Origin: Bradyrhizobium algeriense | GTDB taxonomy: Bacteria; Pseudomonadota; Alphaproteobacteria; Rhizobiales; Xanthobacteraceae | Assembly (NCBI RefSeq): GCF_036924595.1 | Contig: NZ_JAZHRV010000001.1 | Location: 4,278,001-4,342,000, forward strand | Direction of reading: 5' to 3' | Length of the DNA stretch: 64,000 nt | Position numbers and translations under genes: made by a program | Shown: positions 37,604 to 49,200 of the stretch, one piece after another | How positions within the stretch are numbered: position 1 is the stretch's first letter | Layout: each line of letters starts with the position of its first letter | The notes under the pieces: model-generated | Database searches by the model: none | Told to the model about the DNA's origin: nothing | Seen by the model: only the letters and a program-made list of their open reading frames with translations

Positions 37604-38095
37604 ATGGCGGACGTGCTGATCGCGCTCGGCGGCAATGTCGGCGACGTCCGCGCCACATTCAAGAAAGCCATCTCCAATATTTGCGGCATGACGCAGGCCG
37701 CCCTGCTCGCGCGTTCCTCCGACTACACCACCCCGCCCTGGGGCGAGGGACAGCAGGCGCCGTTCACCAACGCCTGTATCGAGATCGAAACCAGCCTCGA
37801 TCCGCATGCGCTGCTGTTCACGCTGCACAAGATCGAGAAAAAATTCGGCCGCGACCGTGCCCATGAGACACGCTGGGGTCCGCGCACCCTCGACCTCGAT
37901 TTGATCGCCTATGATGACGTCAGGCTCGACAAGCCGGAACTGACGCTGCCGCATCCGCGGGCTTTCGAGCGCGCCTTCGTGCTGGTGCCGCTGGCCGAGA
38001 TCGCGCCCGACCGTATCATTGCGGGACGTCGCGTCGCCGATGCGCTGGCGCTGCTTTCGACCGAGGGGATCCAGCGGCTACCCGACCTGGATTGA
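37604..38095 (+). CDS. folK: 2-amino-4-hydroxy-6-hydroxymethyldihydropteridine pyrophosphokinase
   Basis: 163 residues. Transfers pyrophosphate from ATP to hydroxymethyl-dihydropterin, giving the substrate of FolP. Conserved LIALGGNVGDV, FTNACIEIETSL, FGRDRAHETRWGPRTLDLDLIAYDDV and LPHPRAFERAFVLVPLAEIAP are present, including the metal-binding Asp pair in DLDLIAYDD. Ends the folate operon. Confidence 0.97.
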   Translation: MADVLIALGGNVGDVRATFKKAISNICGMTQAALLARSSDYTTPPWGEGQQAPFTNACIEIETSLDPHALLFTLHKIEKKFGRDRAHETRWGPRTLDLDLIAYDDVRLDKPELTLPHPRAFERAFVLVPLAEIAPDRIIAGRRVADALALLSTEGIQRLPDLD

Positions 38096-38188
38096 CCGGT
38101 AAGGACCCAAAACAACCGTTTGGCTTGGCGGCCGCCCCGTGGCAATTTCCGGCCAAATCAAGAGACGACCAGGGAATAAATAGCCCGG

Positions 38189-40057
38189 ATGACCAAGACT
38201 GACGAGCTGACATTGGCCGCGGAGTTTCCGCAGGCAACCTACGAGGGCTGGCGCAAGCTGGTCGACGGGGTGCTGAAGGGCGCGCCGTTCGAGAAACTGG
38301 TCAGCAAGACGTCCGATGGGTTGAAAATCGATCCGATTTACCGCCGCGCCCAAGGGGCCACGCCGGTCGCCGGCCGTGCTGCGGCTGCGCCCTGGCAGAT
38401 CATGCAGCGGATCGATCATCCCGACGCGAAAGCGGCCAACGCGCAGGCGCTGCACGATCTGGAGAACGGCGCGACGGGACTGACCCTCGTATTCGCCGGC
38501 GCCAATGGCGCCCATGGTTTCGGGCTCGATCCTTCGGCGGAGGCGGTCGCGCAGGTTCTCGACGGTATCTATCTCGACGCCGGGATCGGCATCGAGCTTC
38601 AGATCGGCCCGCAGTCGCGAATGGCGGCCATTCACATGGCGGAATATATCAAGCGCAGAGGTATCGACCCCGCCGCCTGCGATATCCGCTTCGGACTGGA
38701 CCCGCTCGGGTCCTGCGTGGTGTGGGGCTCCAGTCCCTACAACTGGGAGGAGATCGTGCCCGCGGTCACCGGCGCGATCAAAGGCCTCGCCGCGATGAGC
38801 TTCAAAGGCCCGTTCGCAGCTGCCGATGGGCGCGTGATCCATGATGCCGGCGGATCGGAAGTCCAGGAATTGGCATTTGTGCTGGCCGCCGGCACAGCCT
38901 ATCTGCGCGCGATCGAACAGGCAGGCGTTGCGCTCGAAGATGCGCAAGGCATGGTGTATGCGCGGCTAGCCGCCGACGCCGACCAGTTCCTGACGCTGGC
39001 GAAATTCCGGGCGCTGCGGCTGTTGTGGGCGCGGCTCGAACAGGCCTGCGGCCTGACGCCAAAACCGCTGTTCATTGCGGCCGATACGGCTTGGCGCATG
39101 CTGACGCAGCGCGATGCCTATGTGAACATGCTGCGCGCGACGATGGCGACCTTCTCCGCCGGCCTCGGCGGCGCTAATGCCATCACCGTTTTGCCGCACA
39201 CGCTGGCTCTGGGATTGCCCGATCCGTTCGCCAGGCGTGCCGCGCGCAACACACAACTGGTGCTGCTGGAAGAGTCCAACCTCGCCAAGGTCAGCGATCC
39301 CGCAGCCGGCTCCGGCGGCATCGAAACGCTGACCAGGCAACTCTGCGAAGCCGCGTGGTCGCTGTTCCAGGAGATCGAAAAGGCCGGCGGTATGTTCGCA
39401 AGCCTCGAACAAGGCCTCATCCAGCGCAAGGTCGCCGCAACCCGGGCTGTGCGCGAGGCCAACATCGCCAAACGCCGGGACGTGCTGACGGGCGCGAGCG
39501 AATTTCCGAACCTGCACGAGGCCGATGTCGCCGTGCTCGATGCGAAGCCGATCGTGCTGCCGTCCTATGGCGAAGCAAAATTCAAATTCGATCCCCTGCC
39601 GCCAATGCGGCTGGCCGCGCCGTTCGAGGCGCTGCGCGATAAGTCGGATACCAGACTAAAGCGCGATGGTGCCCGGCCAAAAATCTTCCTGGCCAATCTC
39701 GGCACGGCGGCCGACTTCACCGCGCGCGCCGCCTTCGCCAAGAGCTTCTTCGAGACCGGCGGCATCGAGGCGATCGACACCCAAGGCTTTGCCGACCCGG
39801 CGGCGCTGGCCGCCGCGTTCAAGGCGTCCGGCGCGGTTATTGTTTGCCTGTGCTCGTCCGACAAGGTCTATGCGGAACACGCGGTGGCCGCGGCAAAGGC
39901 CCTTCAAGCGGCCGGCGCCGAGCATATCTATCTGGCAGGGCGGCCCGGCGAACAGGAGGCCGCGCTACGCCCGGCCGGCGTCGGCGATTTCATCTTCGCC
40001 GGCGGCGATGCGCTGGCGATGCTGCAGGAAGCCTGGCGGCGGATGGAGCGAGCATGA
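38189..40057 (+). CDS. mutA: methylmalonyl-CoA mutase small subunit
   Basis: 622 residues. The non-catalytic partner of the adenosylcobalamin-dependent methylmalonyl-CoA mutase. The TIM-barrel half is recognisable (AEFPQATYEGWRKLVDGVLKGAPFEKLV, LRALRLLWARLEQACGL, DPAAGSGGIETLTRQL). In the C-terminal cobalamin-domain region the DxHxxG motif of the large subunit is missing (NLGTAADFTARAAFAK occupies its place), as expected for MutA. It overlaps the next gene by 4 bp; scpA follows one gene later. Confidence 0.94.
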   Translation: MTKTDELTLAAEFPQATYEGWRKLVDGVLKGAPFEKLVSKTSDGLKIDPIYRRAQGATPVAGRAAAAPWQIMQRIDHPDAKAANAQALHDLENGATGLTLVFAGANGAHGFGLDPSAEAVAQVLDGIYLDAGIGIELQIGPQSRMAAIHMAEYIKRRGIDPAACDIRFGLDPLGSCVVWGSSPYNWEEIVPAVTGAIKGLAAMSFKGPFAAADGRVIHDAGGSEVQELAFVLAAGTAYLRAIEQAGVALEDAQGMVYARLAADADQFLTLAKFRALRLLWARLEQACGLTPKPLFIAADTAWRMLTQRDAYVNMLRATMATFSAGLGGANAITVLPHTLALGLPDPFARRAARNTQLVLLEESNLAKVSDPAAGSGGIETLTRQLCEAAWSLFQEIEKAGGMFASLEQGLIQRKVAATRAVREANIAKRRDVLTGASEFPNLHEADVAVLDAKPIVLPSYGEAKFKFDPLPPMRLAAPFEALRDKSDTRLKRDGARPKIFLANLGTAADFTARAAFAKSFFETGGIEAIDTQGFADPAALAAAFKASGAVIVCLCSSDKVYAEHAVAAAKALQAAGAEHIYLAGRPGEQEAALRPAGVGDFIFAGGDALAMLQEAWRRMERA

Positions 40058-40521
40058 CGGAAAACAACCACAAGACGGTCCTGACCGGCGGCTGCCAGTG
40101 CGGCGCCATCCGCTTTGCGATGTTGAAGGCACCGACCAAGATCAGCATCTGCCATTGCCGGATGTGCCAGAAGGCGTCCGGAGCGCCCTTTGCGTCTCTC
40201 GCTGACATCGAGCATGAACATTTCACCTGGACCCGCGGCAAGCCGGCGACGTTTCAGTCCTCTTCCATCGCCGAGCGCGATTTCTGCTCGGCCTGCGGCA
40301 CGCCCCTGACCTATCGGCTGATCGGCGGCCCCCGGATCGAGATCATGACCGGCGCGTTCGACCGCCCCGACCGCGTGGTGCCGACGCGGCAATATGGAAC
40401 CGAATCCCGGCTCGGCTGGGTGGTCGGCATCGCCAACCTGCCGAGCCAGACCACACAGCAGAATTACGGCCCGGAGAAGATGGCGACCATCACCAGCCAC
40501 CAGCATCCGGACCATGATTAG
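40054..40521 (+). CDS. GFA-family zinc-binding protein
   Basis: 155 residues of the glutathione-dependent formaldehyde-activating (GFA) fold, CENP-V-like. Zinc cysteines: GGCQCGAIRF, CHCRMCQKASG and FCSACGTPL. Typical GFA ending with the Arg/Tyr-containing TRQYGTESRLGWV. The reaction for many family members, including this one, is not known. The ATG is inside the end of mutA (ATGA overlap), so it is translationally coupled to mutA; whether it takes part in the mutase pathway is unclear. Confidence 0.93.
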   Translation: MTENNHKTVLTGGCQCGAIRFAMLKAPTKISICHCRMCQKASGAPFASLADIEHEHFTWTRGKPATFQSSSIAERDFCSACGTPLTYRLIGGPRIEIMTGAFDRPDRVVPTRQYGTESRLGWVVGIANLPSQTTQQNYGPEKMATITSHQHPDHD

Positions 40522-40550
40522 GGTTGGCGTTCTCCACCAGCTACATGTGC

Positions 40551-40556
40551 TATAAT
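40551..40556 (+). promoter_or_regulatory. TATAAT -10 box overlapping scpA start region
   Basis: A perfect TATAAT includes the first in-frame ATG. Transcription would then begin close to the second ATG at 40564, giving a leaderless or nearly leaderless scpA mRNA. No good -35 hexamer is seen at 16-18 bp, so it may be extended or activator-dependent. Inference only. Confidence 0.35.
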
Positions 40557-40563
40557 GGGTAAC

Positions 40564-42723
<2,160 letters not shown>

Positions 42724-42759
42724 CCTCCGCCGGGCGCAGCTACTTTCAAAGGATCGCCC

Positions 42760-43548
42760 TTGCGCAACATCGCATTCGCCCGGACATTAGCTTTCGCGGG
42801 CACGATCGCATTCGCTGCGGCGCTCGGCCCAGTGTTGGCCGCCGAGCCCAAGCCGGACTTTTCCATCAAGACCAAATGGGTCGAGGCCAGTGTCATCCTT
42901 GACGCGAAGATCAAGGCCGATCCGGCGTTGGCGGCAAACTGCCTGGCTGAGGGAAAGAAGTGGACAGAGAAAAACCGCACCGATGCCGACAAGGAGCGCA
43001 AGCAGGACCCCGATTTGTTCCGCAACGCGTGGTCGTTTGAGCGGAAATACGAGACGCGCTCGGTGGTCGACGGCCGCTATGTCAGCATCGTCAGGGGCGA
43101 CTACGAATATACGGGCGGCGCGCATCCCAACAGCTCGTCCGACACGATCCTGTGGGACAGGTCAGCGGGCAAACGCATCAGCATCCGTCCGTTCTTCACC
43201 GAAACAGCCGATAACGGCCCGACGCTGAAAGCGATGCGGCAAGGCGTCATTGCATCGCTGGAGGCCGAGAAAAAGAAACGCGGCGTGGAAGGCACGGACA
43301 CCAGCGCCATCGAAGCCATCGAGCCAAAGCTTCTCAAGATCGGGCCGGTCTCGCTGGCGCCATCGACCGAGGAAGGCAAGAGCTCCGGCCTGACCTTTCA
43401 CTACGCACCTTACGCGGTCGGCTCCTATGCCGAAGGCGAGTATATCGCCTTCGTCCCGTGGGAGACGTTGAAGCCGTATCTGACGCCGGAAGGCGCCAAA
43501 ATTTTCGGCGGCGCGCGACCGAAGGACGACGAAGAGCGGCCACAGTAA
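42760..43548 (+). CDS. DUF3298/DUF4163 (RsiV-like) exported protein
   Basis: 262 residues with a cleavable signal (NIAFARTLAFAGTIAFAAALGPVLAAEPK). The mature part resembles the DUF4163/DUF3298 module: VVDGRYVSIVRGDYEYTGGAHPNSSSDTILWDRSAGKRISIRPFF and later FHYAPYAVGSYAEGEYIAFVPWETLKPYL. Such modules occur in anti-sigma factor RsiV and secreted proteins that bind lysozyme or other ligands; here it is free in the periplasm, not fused to a regulator. The TTG start with AAAGGA six bases before is used. Function unknown. Confidence 0.87.
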   Translation: MRNIAFARTLAFAGTIAFAAALGPVLAAEPKPDFSIKTKWVEASVILDAKIKADPALAANCLAEGKKWTEKNRTDADKERKQDPDLFRNAWSFERKYETRSVVDGRYVSIVRGDYEYTGGAHPNSSSDTILWDRSAGKRISIRPFFTETADNGPTLKAMRQGVIASLEAEKKKRGVEGTDTSAIEAIEPKLLKIGPVSLAPSTEEGKSSGLTFHYAPYAVGSYAEGEYIAFVPWETLKPYLTPEGAKIFGGARPKDDEERPQ

Positions 43549-43559
43549 CAGCCGCACCA

Positions 43560-44030
43560 TCAAGCAGCCTGACGGCCCAGCGCTCTCTCGAGCGAATGCG
43601 TCCAGTCCGGAATCCATGACTCGAACAGCGTCTGCCAGCGATCGGCATCCTGCGGCGCGGTATCGAGTTGCACTTTCCATTCGATAAAGGTCCGGTTGCC
43701 CTCGACGACCGGCAGCAGGTGCATCGTTCCCTCATAGCGCGTCGGCGCGGGCGCATCCGGCGTCGCCTCGGCCGGAAACGGCAGCGGCTCGATGCCCGCA
43801 TAGGTCAGCGAATGCGCTTCGTCGGAATGGCCGGCGAGCCGCTGCCTGATCCAGTTGCCAAGGTAGCAGAAGCGCCTGATCGCGCCGACTTCATCGCCGC
43901 CCTTGTCGTCCTCGATCATGCTTTCGCTGACGTCATCGATATAGGCCGGGTAGTTGTTGAAGTCGCGGATCAGGTCCCACACGGTTTCCAGGGGATGATT
44001 CAGCACGGTGCTGTAATAGGCTGTCGTCAT
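43560..44030 (-). CDS. SRPBCC (polyketide cyclase/dehydrase-like) family protein
   Basis: 156 residues with the START-like hydrophobic-pocket fold: YYSTVLNHPLETVWDLIRDFNNYPAYIDDVSESMIEDDKGGDEVGAIRRF and a C-terminal helix (LFESWIPDWTHSLERAL). These small proteins bind lipids or aromatic ligands; an enzymatic role here is unproven. GGAGAG precedes the ATG. It is convergent with the DUF3298 gene, 11 bp apart. Confidence 0.9.
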   Translation of the reverse strand: MTTAYYSTVLNHPLETVWDLIRDFNNYPAYIDDVSESMIEDDKGGDEVGAIRRFCYLGNWIRQRLAGHSDEAHSLTYAGIEPLPFPAEATPDAPAPTRYEGTMHLLPVVEGNRTFIEWKVQLDTAPQDADRWQTLFESWIPDWTHSLERALGRQAA

Positions 44031-44249
44031 GGTTCTCTCCGCAATCGATCGCGGCCCAATGACTGAGCCGCATATGGATACCTATTTCGGGTAGCCCGGT
44101 CGCCGCCACCCGATTTCCAGATGTGGCGAGATGCCCACCGGCGACGATCCTTCTCACGAGCCAATGCCTTGCGACCACAACGCAAAGCCGCCTAGAATGT
44201 CTCATCACAAGAGCGTCCGGCCTCACGGATGCCGCAGGGAGGACCACCG

Positions 44250-45245
44250 ATGTCCAAAAAGATCACGCGCCGCGCCTTCGCGGCTTCATCCGCTGCTGCC
44301 GCGGCCGTCGCGGGTTTTGGCTTCAAGCCGGCTTTGGCGCAGGCTTATCCGGCACGGCCGGTGACGGTGATCGTGCCGTGGGGCGCCGGCGGCGGCACCG
44401 ACGCGACCGCGCGCATCGTGGCGGCGCTACTGGAGAAGGATCTCGGCCAGCCGTTCAACGTCGTCAACCGCACCGGCGGCTCCGGCGTGGTCGGCCATTC
44501 CGCGATCGCGACCGCCCAGCCCGATGGCTACACCATCGGCATGCTGACGGTGGAAATCTCGATGATGCACTGGCAGGGGCTCACCGAACTGGCACCAAAG
44601 AGCTATACGCCGCTGGCGCTGATGAACGAGGATCCGCCCGGCATCCAGGTCAGTTCCGCATCGCCCTACAAGACCGTGAAAGAGCTCGCCGACGCCATCA
44701 AGGCCGCGCCGGCCGGCAAGTTCAAAGCCTCCGGCACCGGCCAGGGCGGCATCTGGCACTTAGCGCTGGTCGGCTGGATGCAGGCGATGGGACTGGCGCC
44801 CAATCATGTCGCCTGGGTGCCGTCGAACGGCGCCGCGCCCGCGATGCAGGATCTCGCGGCAGGCGGCCTCGACCTCACCACCTGCTCGGTGCCGGAAGCC
44901 CGCGCGATCATCGAGGCCGGCAAGGCGCGCAGCCTTGCCGTCATGGCTACGGCGCGCAATCCTGCATTCCCCGATGTGCCGACGCTGAAGGAAGCCATAG
45001 GCATCGACTATTCGACCGGTGCGTGGCGCGGCATTGCCGGTCCCAAAGGCCTGCCGGCCGATGTCGCGACCAAGCTGACGGCCTCGCTGAAGAAGGTTTA
45101 CGACTCCAAGGAGTTCAAGGACTTCATGGGCAATCGCGGCTTCGGGACGGTGTGGGGTGACGCGTCCGAATTCGCCGCCTTCATGGACAAGGGCGACGCC
45201 CAGATGGGCGTGGCGATGAAGGCCGCCGGACTGTCGAAGGCTTGA
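44250..45245 (+). CDS. tripartite tricarboxylate transporter binding protein (TctC family)
   Basis: 331 residues, twin-arginine-type signal (MSKKITRRAFAASSAAAAAVAGFGFKPALAQA) and a periplasmic binding fold with VIVPWGAGGGTDATARIVAALLEKDLGQPF and VNRTGGSGVVGHSAIA. GGGAGGA before ATG fixes the start. First gene of a TctC-TctB-TctA set (44-bp gap to TctB), so it binds the substrate for that transporter. Substrate is probably a dicarboxylate, tricarboxylate or other organic acid; sequence alone cannot say which. Confidence 0.94.
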   Translation: MSKKITRRAFAASSAAAAAVAGFGFKPALAQAYPARPVTVIVPWGAGGGTDATARIVAALLEKDLGQPFNVVNRTGGSGVVGHSAIATAQPDGYTIGMLTVEISMMHWQGLTELAPKSYTPLALMNEDPPGIQVSSASPYKTVKELADAIKAAPAGKFKASGTGQGGIWHLALVGWMQAMGLAPNHVAWVPSNGAAPAMQDLAAGGLDLTTCSVPEARAIIEAGKARSLAVMATARNPAFPDVPTLKEAIGIDYSTGAWRGIAGPKGLPADVATKLTASLKKVYDSKEFKDFMGNRGFGTVWGDASEFAAFMDKGDAQMGVAMKAAGLSKA

Positions 45246-45289
45246 TCCATTCCGGCGGCCCCCTTCACCGGAAACCATAGGGCTCGTTC

Positions 45290-45775
45290 ATGCGTCTTCC
45301 CGATCGCGTCACGGGATTGTTTCTCGTTGGTCTCGGCGCGGCTGCCGCCTATGGCGGATGGCAGTTGCCGCCGGTCCCTGGTCAACCGGTCGGACCTAAC
45401 GTCTTCCCGCTGGTGATCGGCTCGGGTCTGGCGCTGTGCGGGCTCGCCATCGCGTTCGGGATCGGCCACAACTTCGAAGAGAAAGAAGAGCTCATTCCGG
45501 TCGAGGGCGGCCAGCCGCCGCCACCGACGGGCAAGCTCTACGGCCTGCGCGCCCTGCTTCCGCCGGCGCTGTTGCTGTTCTACGTGGCGATCGCCGACCG
45601 GCTCGGCTTCATCCTTACGGCGACGCTGATCGTGTACGTGACTGCAACCGCGCTCGGAGCGCGCTGGAAGGTTGCGCTGCCGCTCGCCGTGCTGGCGCCG
45701 ATCGGCATCCACCTGATTTTCTCAAAATTGCTGCGCGTGCCGCTGCCGCCCGGCGTTTTGCCAATGCCCTGGTGA
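45290..45775 (+). CDS. tripartite tricarboxylate transporter small membrane protein (TctB family)
   Basis: 161 residues with about four membrane helices: RVTGLFLVGLGAAAAYGGWQL, a conserved PNVFPLVIGSGLALCGLAIAFGI segment, then LRALLPPALLLFYVAIADRLGFILTATLIVYVTATALG and a final ILIFSKLLRVPLPPGVLP-type ending. Short structural partner of TctA; its role in transport is not well defined. Followed three bases later by TctA. Confidence 0.93.
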   Translation: MRLPDRVTGLFLVGLGAAAAYGGWQLPPVPGQPVGPNVFPLVIGSGLALCGLAIAFGIGHNFEEKEELIPVEGGQPPPPTGKLYGLRALLPPALLLFYVAIADRLGFILTATLIVYVTATALGARWKVALPLAVLAPIGIHLIFSKLLRVPLPPGVLPMPW

Positions 45776-45778
45776 TCG

Positions 45779-47290
45779 ATGCTCAATACCCTGACGCAAG
45801 CCTTCGCGCTCATCACCACCTGGGAAGTCATCGTCGCGATGCTGGCGGCATCGGTCTATGGCCTCGTGATCGGATCGCTGCCTGGCCTGTCGGCCACGAT
45901 GGCGACCGCGCTGCTGGTCCCGGTTACCTTCTATCTTTCGCCGATCGCCGCGATCGCCACGATCGTGGCGGCGTCCACGATGGCGATATTCGCCGGTGAC
46001 ATCCCCGGCGCGTTACTTCGCATCCCGGGCACCCCCGCCTCGGCAGCCTATGCGGACGAAGCCTATGCCATGACGCGCAAGGGCGAGGCCGAACTTGCGC
46101 TCGGGGCTGGCGTCTGGTTCTCGGCCGTCGGCGGCATCGCCGGCACGCTCTCGCTGATGATCCTGGCACCGCCGCTTGCCGAGATCGCGCTGTCGTTCTC
46201 GACCTTCGAATATTTCTGGCTGGCGTTCCTCGGCCTGATGTGCGCCACGCTGGTCGCGCGCTCCTCTCCGGTCAAGGCGATTGCCAGCATGTTCATCGGC
46301 CTGCTGGTCGCGTGCATCGGCATCGAAAACCCCGGCGGCGTGCCGCGCTTCACCTTCGGCATGACCAATTTGTTCGGCGGCATCGAACCGATCCCGGCGC
46401 TGGTGGGTGTATTCGCCGTGGCGCAGGTGATGCGCGCGATGCTCACACCCGAGCCGCCGCCGATCCCGCGGCGCAAGTTCGGAAGCATCATGGCCGGCCA
46501 GTGGAGGCTCACCAAGAAGTACAACTGGCAGATGACGCGCGGGAACATCGTCGGCATCATCATCGGCGTGCTGCCGGGCGCCGGCGCCGACATGGCCGCC
46601 TGGGTCAGCTACGCCATATCCAAGCGTTTCTCGAAGGAGCCGGAGAAGTTCGGAACCGGTCATGTCGAGGGCCTGGTCGAGGCCGGTGCCAGCAACAACG
46701 CCAGCATCGCCTCGGGCTGGGTGCCCTCGCTGCTGTTCGGCATTCCCGGCGACACCATCGCGGCGATTGCGATCGGCGTGCTCTACATGAAGGGCCTCAA
46801 CCCCGGTCCGACGCTGTTCACTGAAAAAGCGTCGAGCATGTATGCGATCTACCTGATGTTCATCATCGCCAACATCATCATGATTCCGCTGGGGATCATT
46901 ATGATCCGGCTGGCGAGCTATGTGCTGCGCGCGCCACGGTCCACCGTGATGCCGGTCATCATGCTGTGCTGCGCGGTCGGCTCGTTCGCGATCGGCAACA
47001 ACATGTTCGGCGTCGTCACCGTCGCGACCTTCGGGATCATCGGCTATGTCATGGAGGAGAACGGCTATCCGGTTGCCGCGATGGTGCTCGGCATCGTGAT
47101 GGGCACCATGATCGAGCAGAGTTTCGTCACCTCGCTGATCAAATCCGACGGCAGCGTGTTTCCGTTCTTCGAGCGGCCGATCGCCGCGATTCTCGCCGCC
47201 ATGGCGATCAGCGCACTGATCTGGCCGGTACTGGTCTGGGTGTGGCGGAAGCTCAAGCGCGCACCCGTCCCTGCCACGTCGGCGCGCTGA
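45779..47290 (+). CDS. tripartite tricarboxylate transporter large membrane protein (TctA family)
   Basis: 503 residues, about 12 membrane helices; the transport channel of the TTT system, driven by the sodium or proton gradient. Family blocks: ASVYGLVIGSLPGLSATMATALLVPVTFYL, GDIPGALLRIPGTPASAAYADEAYAM, GVLPGAGADMAAWVSYAISKRFSKEPEKFG and VEAGASNNASIASGWVPSLLFGIPGDTIAAI. It follows tctB by three bases. The meaB gene begins 53 bp later on the same strand. Confidence 0.95.
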   Translation: MLNTLTQAFALITTWEVIVAMLAASVYGLVIGSLPGLSATMATALLVPVTFYLSPIAAIATIVAASTMAIFAGDIPGALLRIPGTPASAAYADEAYAMTRKGEAELALGAGVWFSAVGGIAGTLSLMILAPPLAEIALSFSTFEYFWLAFLGLMCATLVARSSPVKAIASMFIGLLVACIGIENPGGVPRFTFGMTNLFGGIEPIPALVGVFAVAQVMRAMLTPEPPPIPRRKFGSIMAGQWRLTKKYNWQMTRGNIVGIIIGVLPGAGADMAAWVSYAISKRFSKEPEKFGTGHVEGLVEAGASNNASIASGWVPSLLFGIPGDTIAAIAIGVLYMKGLNPGPTLFTEKASSMYAIYLMFIIANIIMIPLGIIMIRLASYVLRAPRSTVMPVIMLCCAVGSFAIGNNMFGVVTVATFGIIGYVMEENGYPVAAMVLGIVMGTMIEQSFVTSLIKSDGSVFPFFERPIAAILAAMAISALIWPVLVWVWRKLKRAPVPATSAR

Positions 47291-47343
47291 AGGACTGCGC
47301 AGGGCCCCCTCGCCTGCATCGCGCGGGCGTTGTAAACCAAGCC

Positions 47344-48336
47344 ATGACCCTGCCGAAGATTCCTTCCCCCGATGTCGGGAAACTCGCCAAAGAACTCCGC
47401 GCCGGCCACCGCGCAGCCTTGGCGCGCGCGATCACCCTGATCGAAAGCCGGCGTTCCGATCATCAGGCTGCCGCCCGCGATCTGGTGCAGGCGCTGCTGC
47501 CCGACACCGGCAAGGCGGTCCGTGTCGGCATCACCGGCTCGCCCGGCGTCGGCAAATCCACCACCATCGACGCGCTCGGCATGTTCCTGATCGAGCGCGG
47601 CCACAAGGTCGCGGTGCTGGCGGTGGACCCCTCCTCGGCCCGCACCGGCGGCTCGATCCTTGGCGACAAGACGCGGATGGCGCGGCTGGCGAATTCCGAA
47701 AGCGCCTTCATCCGGCCCTCGCCTTCATCGGGCACGCTCGGCGGGGTCGCCGCCAAAACCCGCGAGGCGATGCTGCTCTGCGAGGCCGCCGGCTTCGACG
47801 TCGTGCTGGTCGAGACCGTCGGCATCGGCCAGTCCGAAACCGCGGTCTGCGACATGACCGATTTCTTCCTGGCCCTGATGCTGCCCGGCGCCGGCGATGA
47901 GTTGCAGGGCATCAAGAAGGGCCTGGTCGAACTCGCCGACATGATCGCGATCAACAAGGCCGACGGCGACAACGTCAAGCGCGCCAATCTGGCGGCGGCC
48001 GAGTATCGCGGCGCGCTACACATCCTGAGCCCCCGCTCGGAGCATTGGCATCCGCCGGTCCTGACTTACTCGGCGCTGACCGGCACCGGCATGGACGCGT
48101 TGTGGCAGAAGATTCTCGATCACCGCACCGCCATGAATGCCTCCGGCGAGTTCGCGGGCCGGCGGCGTGAGCAGCAGGTGAAATGGATGTGGTCGATGCT
48201 GGAGCAACGGATGATGGCCCGGCTGCGCGCCGATCCGGCGATCCGCGCCAAGGTCAAGAAGACCGAGGCCGAGGTAGCCGACGGTCGCGTCACACCGGCG
48301 GTTGCCGCCGAACAGATCGCGGAGTGGCTGCGGTGA
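47344..48336 (+). CDS. meaB: methylmalonyl-CoA mutase-associated GTPase (chaperone)
   Basis: 330 residues; G3E-family GTPase that loads and protects adenosylcobalamin in methylmalonyl-CoA mutase. P-loop GITGSPGVGKST (residues 63-74), switch with VDPSSARTGGSILGDKTRM, LVETVGIGQSE and the base-recognition NKADGDN are present. The start MTLPKIPSP is chosen; the open frame reaches back into tctA. Overlaps the next gene by 4 bp. It serves the mutase encoded at 38189-42723 despite the intervening transporter genes. Confidence 0.96.
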   Translation: MTLPKIPSPDVGKLAKELRAGHRAALARAITLIESRRSDHQAAARDLVQALLPDTGKAVRVGITGSPGVGKSTTIDALGMFLIERGHKVAVLAVDPSSARTGGSILGDKTRMARLANSESAFIRPSPSSGTLGGVAAKTREAMLLCEAAGFDVVLVETVGIGQSETAVCDMTDFFLALMLPGAGDELQGIKKGLVELADMIAINKADGDNVKRANLAAAEYRGALHILSPRSEHWHPPVLTYSALTGTGMDALWQKILDHRTAMNASGEFAGRRREQQVKWMWSMLEQRMMARLRADPAIRAKVKKTEAEVADGRVTPAVAAEQIAEWLR

Positions 48337-48977
48337 GCGAAAAACTTCGCATTCTCGTCACCGGCTTCGGCCCGTTTCCCGGTGCGCCCTACAATCCAAC
48401 GCAGCCGCTGGTGGCGCGTCTGACTCGGCTGCGACGTCCTGCCTTCACCAACGTCGAACTGTCTAGCCACGTCTTTCCCGTGACGTATCAGGCGGTCGAC
48501 CGCGAACTGCCGCTGGCGCTGAAGAAGCACCAACCGCACGCAATATTGATGTTCGGCCTCGCCGGCCGCACCGGATATCTCCGGGTCGAGACCCGCGCCC
48601 GCAATGCCATCACCATGCTGTGGCCCGACGCCGCGCAAACCCGCGCCCGTAAGGGATCGATATCAGATGGCGCCGATGCGCAAAGATTCGGCCCGCACAC
48701 CGCCAAACTGCTGCGTGCCGCTGAGGGTACCGGCCTCGATGCCCGCGCCTCGCGCGATGCCGGCAGCTATCTCTGCAACTATTTGAGCTGGCGCGCGATC
48801 GAGGCCGTCAATGCCGGCAACGGCCCCCGCCTCGCCGCCTTCGTCCACATCCCGCCGCTTGCGCGCGGCGGCGCCGTCAGGCGCAAGGGTTTTCCGCGCA
48901 TCACGCTGGAGGAGCTGGTCGACGCCGGAGAGGCGATGCTGCTGGAAATGGTAAGGCTGGCGCGAAGGGCTGCGTAG
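48333..48977 (+). CDS. pcp: pyrrolidone-carboxylate (pyroglutamyl) peptidase
   Basis: 214 residues, cysteine peptidase family C15, removing N-terminal pyroglutamate from peptides. LVTGFGPFPGAPYNPT opens the fold; the catalytic Glu86 (GYLRVETRARNA), Cys148 (SYLCNYLSW) and His172 (FVHIPP) are all present. GTG start overlaps the meaB stop by 4 bp, so translation is coupled to meaB. A palindromic repeat follows seven bases after the stop. Confidence 0.93.
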   Translation: MSEKLRILVTGFGPFPGAPYNPTQPLVARLTRLRRPAFTNVELSSHVFPVTYQAVDRELPLALKKHQPHAILMFGLAGRTGYLRVETRARNAITMLWPDAAQTRARKGSISDGADAQRFGPHTAKLLRAAEGTGLDARASRDAGSYLCNYLSWRAIEAVNAGNGPRLAAFVHIPPLARGGAVRRKGFPRITLEELVDAGEAMLLEMVRLARRAA

Positions 48978-48983
48978 CTTCGT

Positions 48984-49064
48984 AGAGTGGGCAAAGCGCA
49001 GCGTGCCCACCACTACGCTTCCCAAATGGAAATGGTGGGCACGCTGCGCTTTGCCCACCCTACC
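48984..49064. repeat. palindromic intergenic repeat (copy 2 of 3)
   Basis: The same family as at 30569: arms 48987-49012 and 49033-49058 are inverted copies with the core GTGGGCAAAGCGCAGCGTG. It follows the pcp stop and precedes the TIGR03808 gene. Confidence 0.83.
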
Positions 49065-49200
49065 GACCGCCATCGTACCCAACATTAACCCTACCCCGAA
49101 CAATCGCCGCCTTTCTTCCCGGTCCTCACCATGCCCGGCCGCATTTTCGCGATACCTATGAAGATGCAAATGCCGCGATCTGCATTGCGCGAGGGCCACC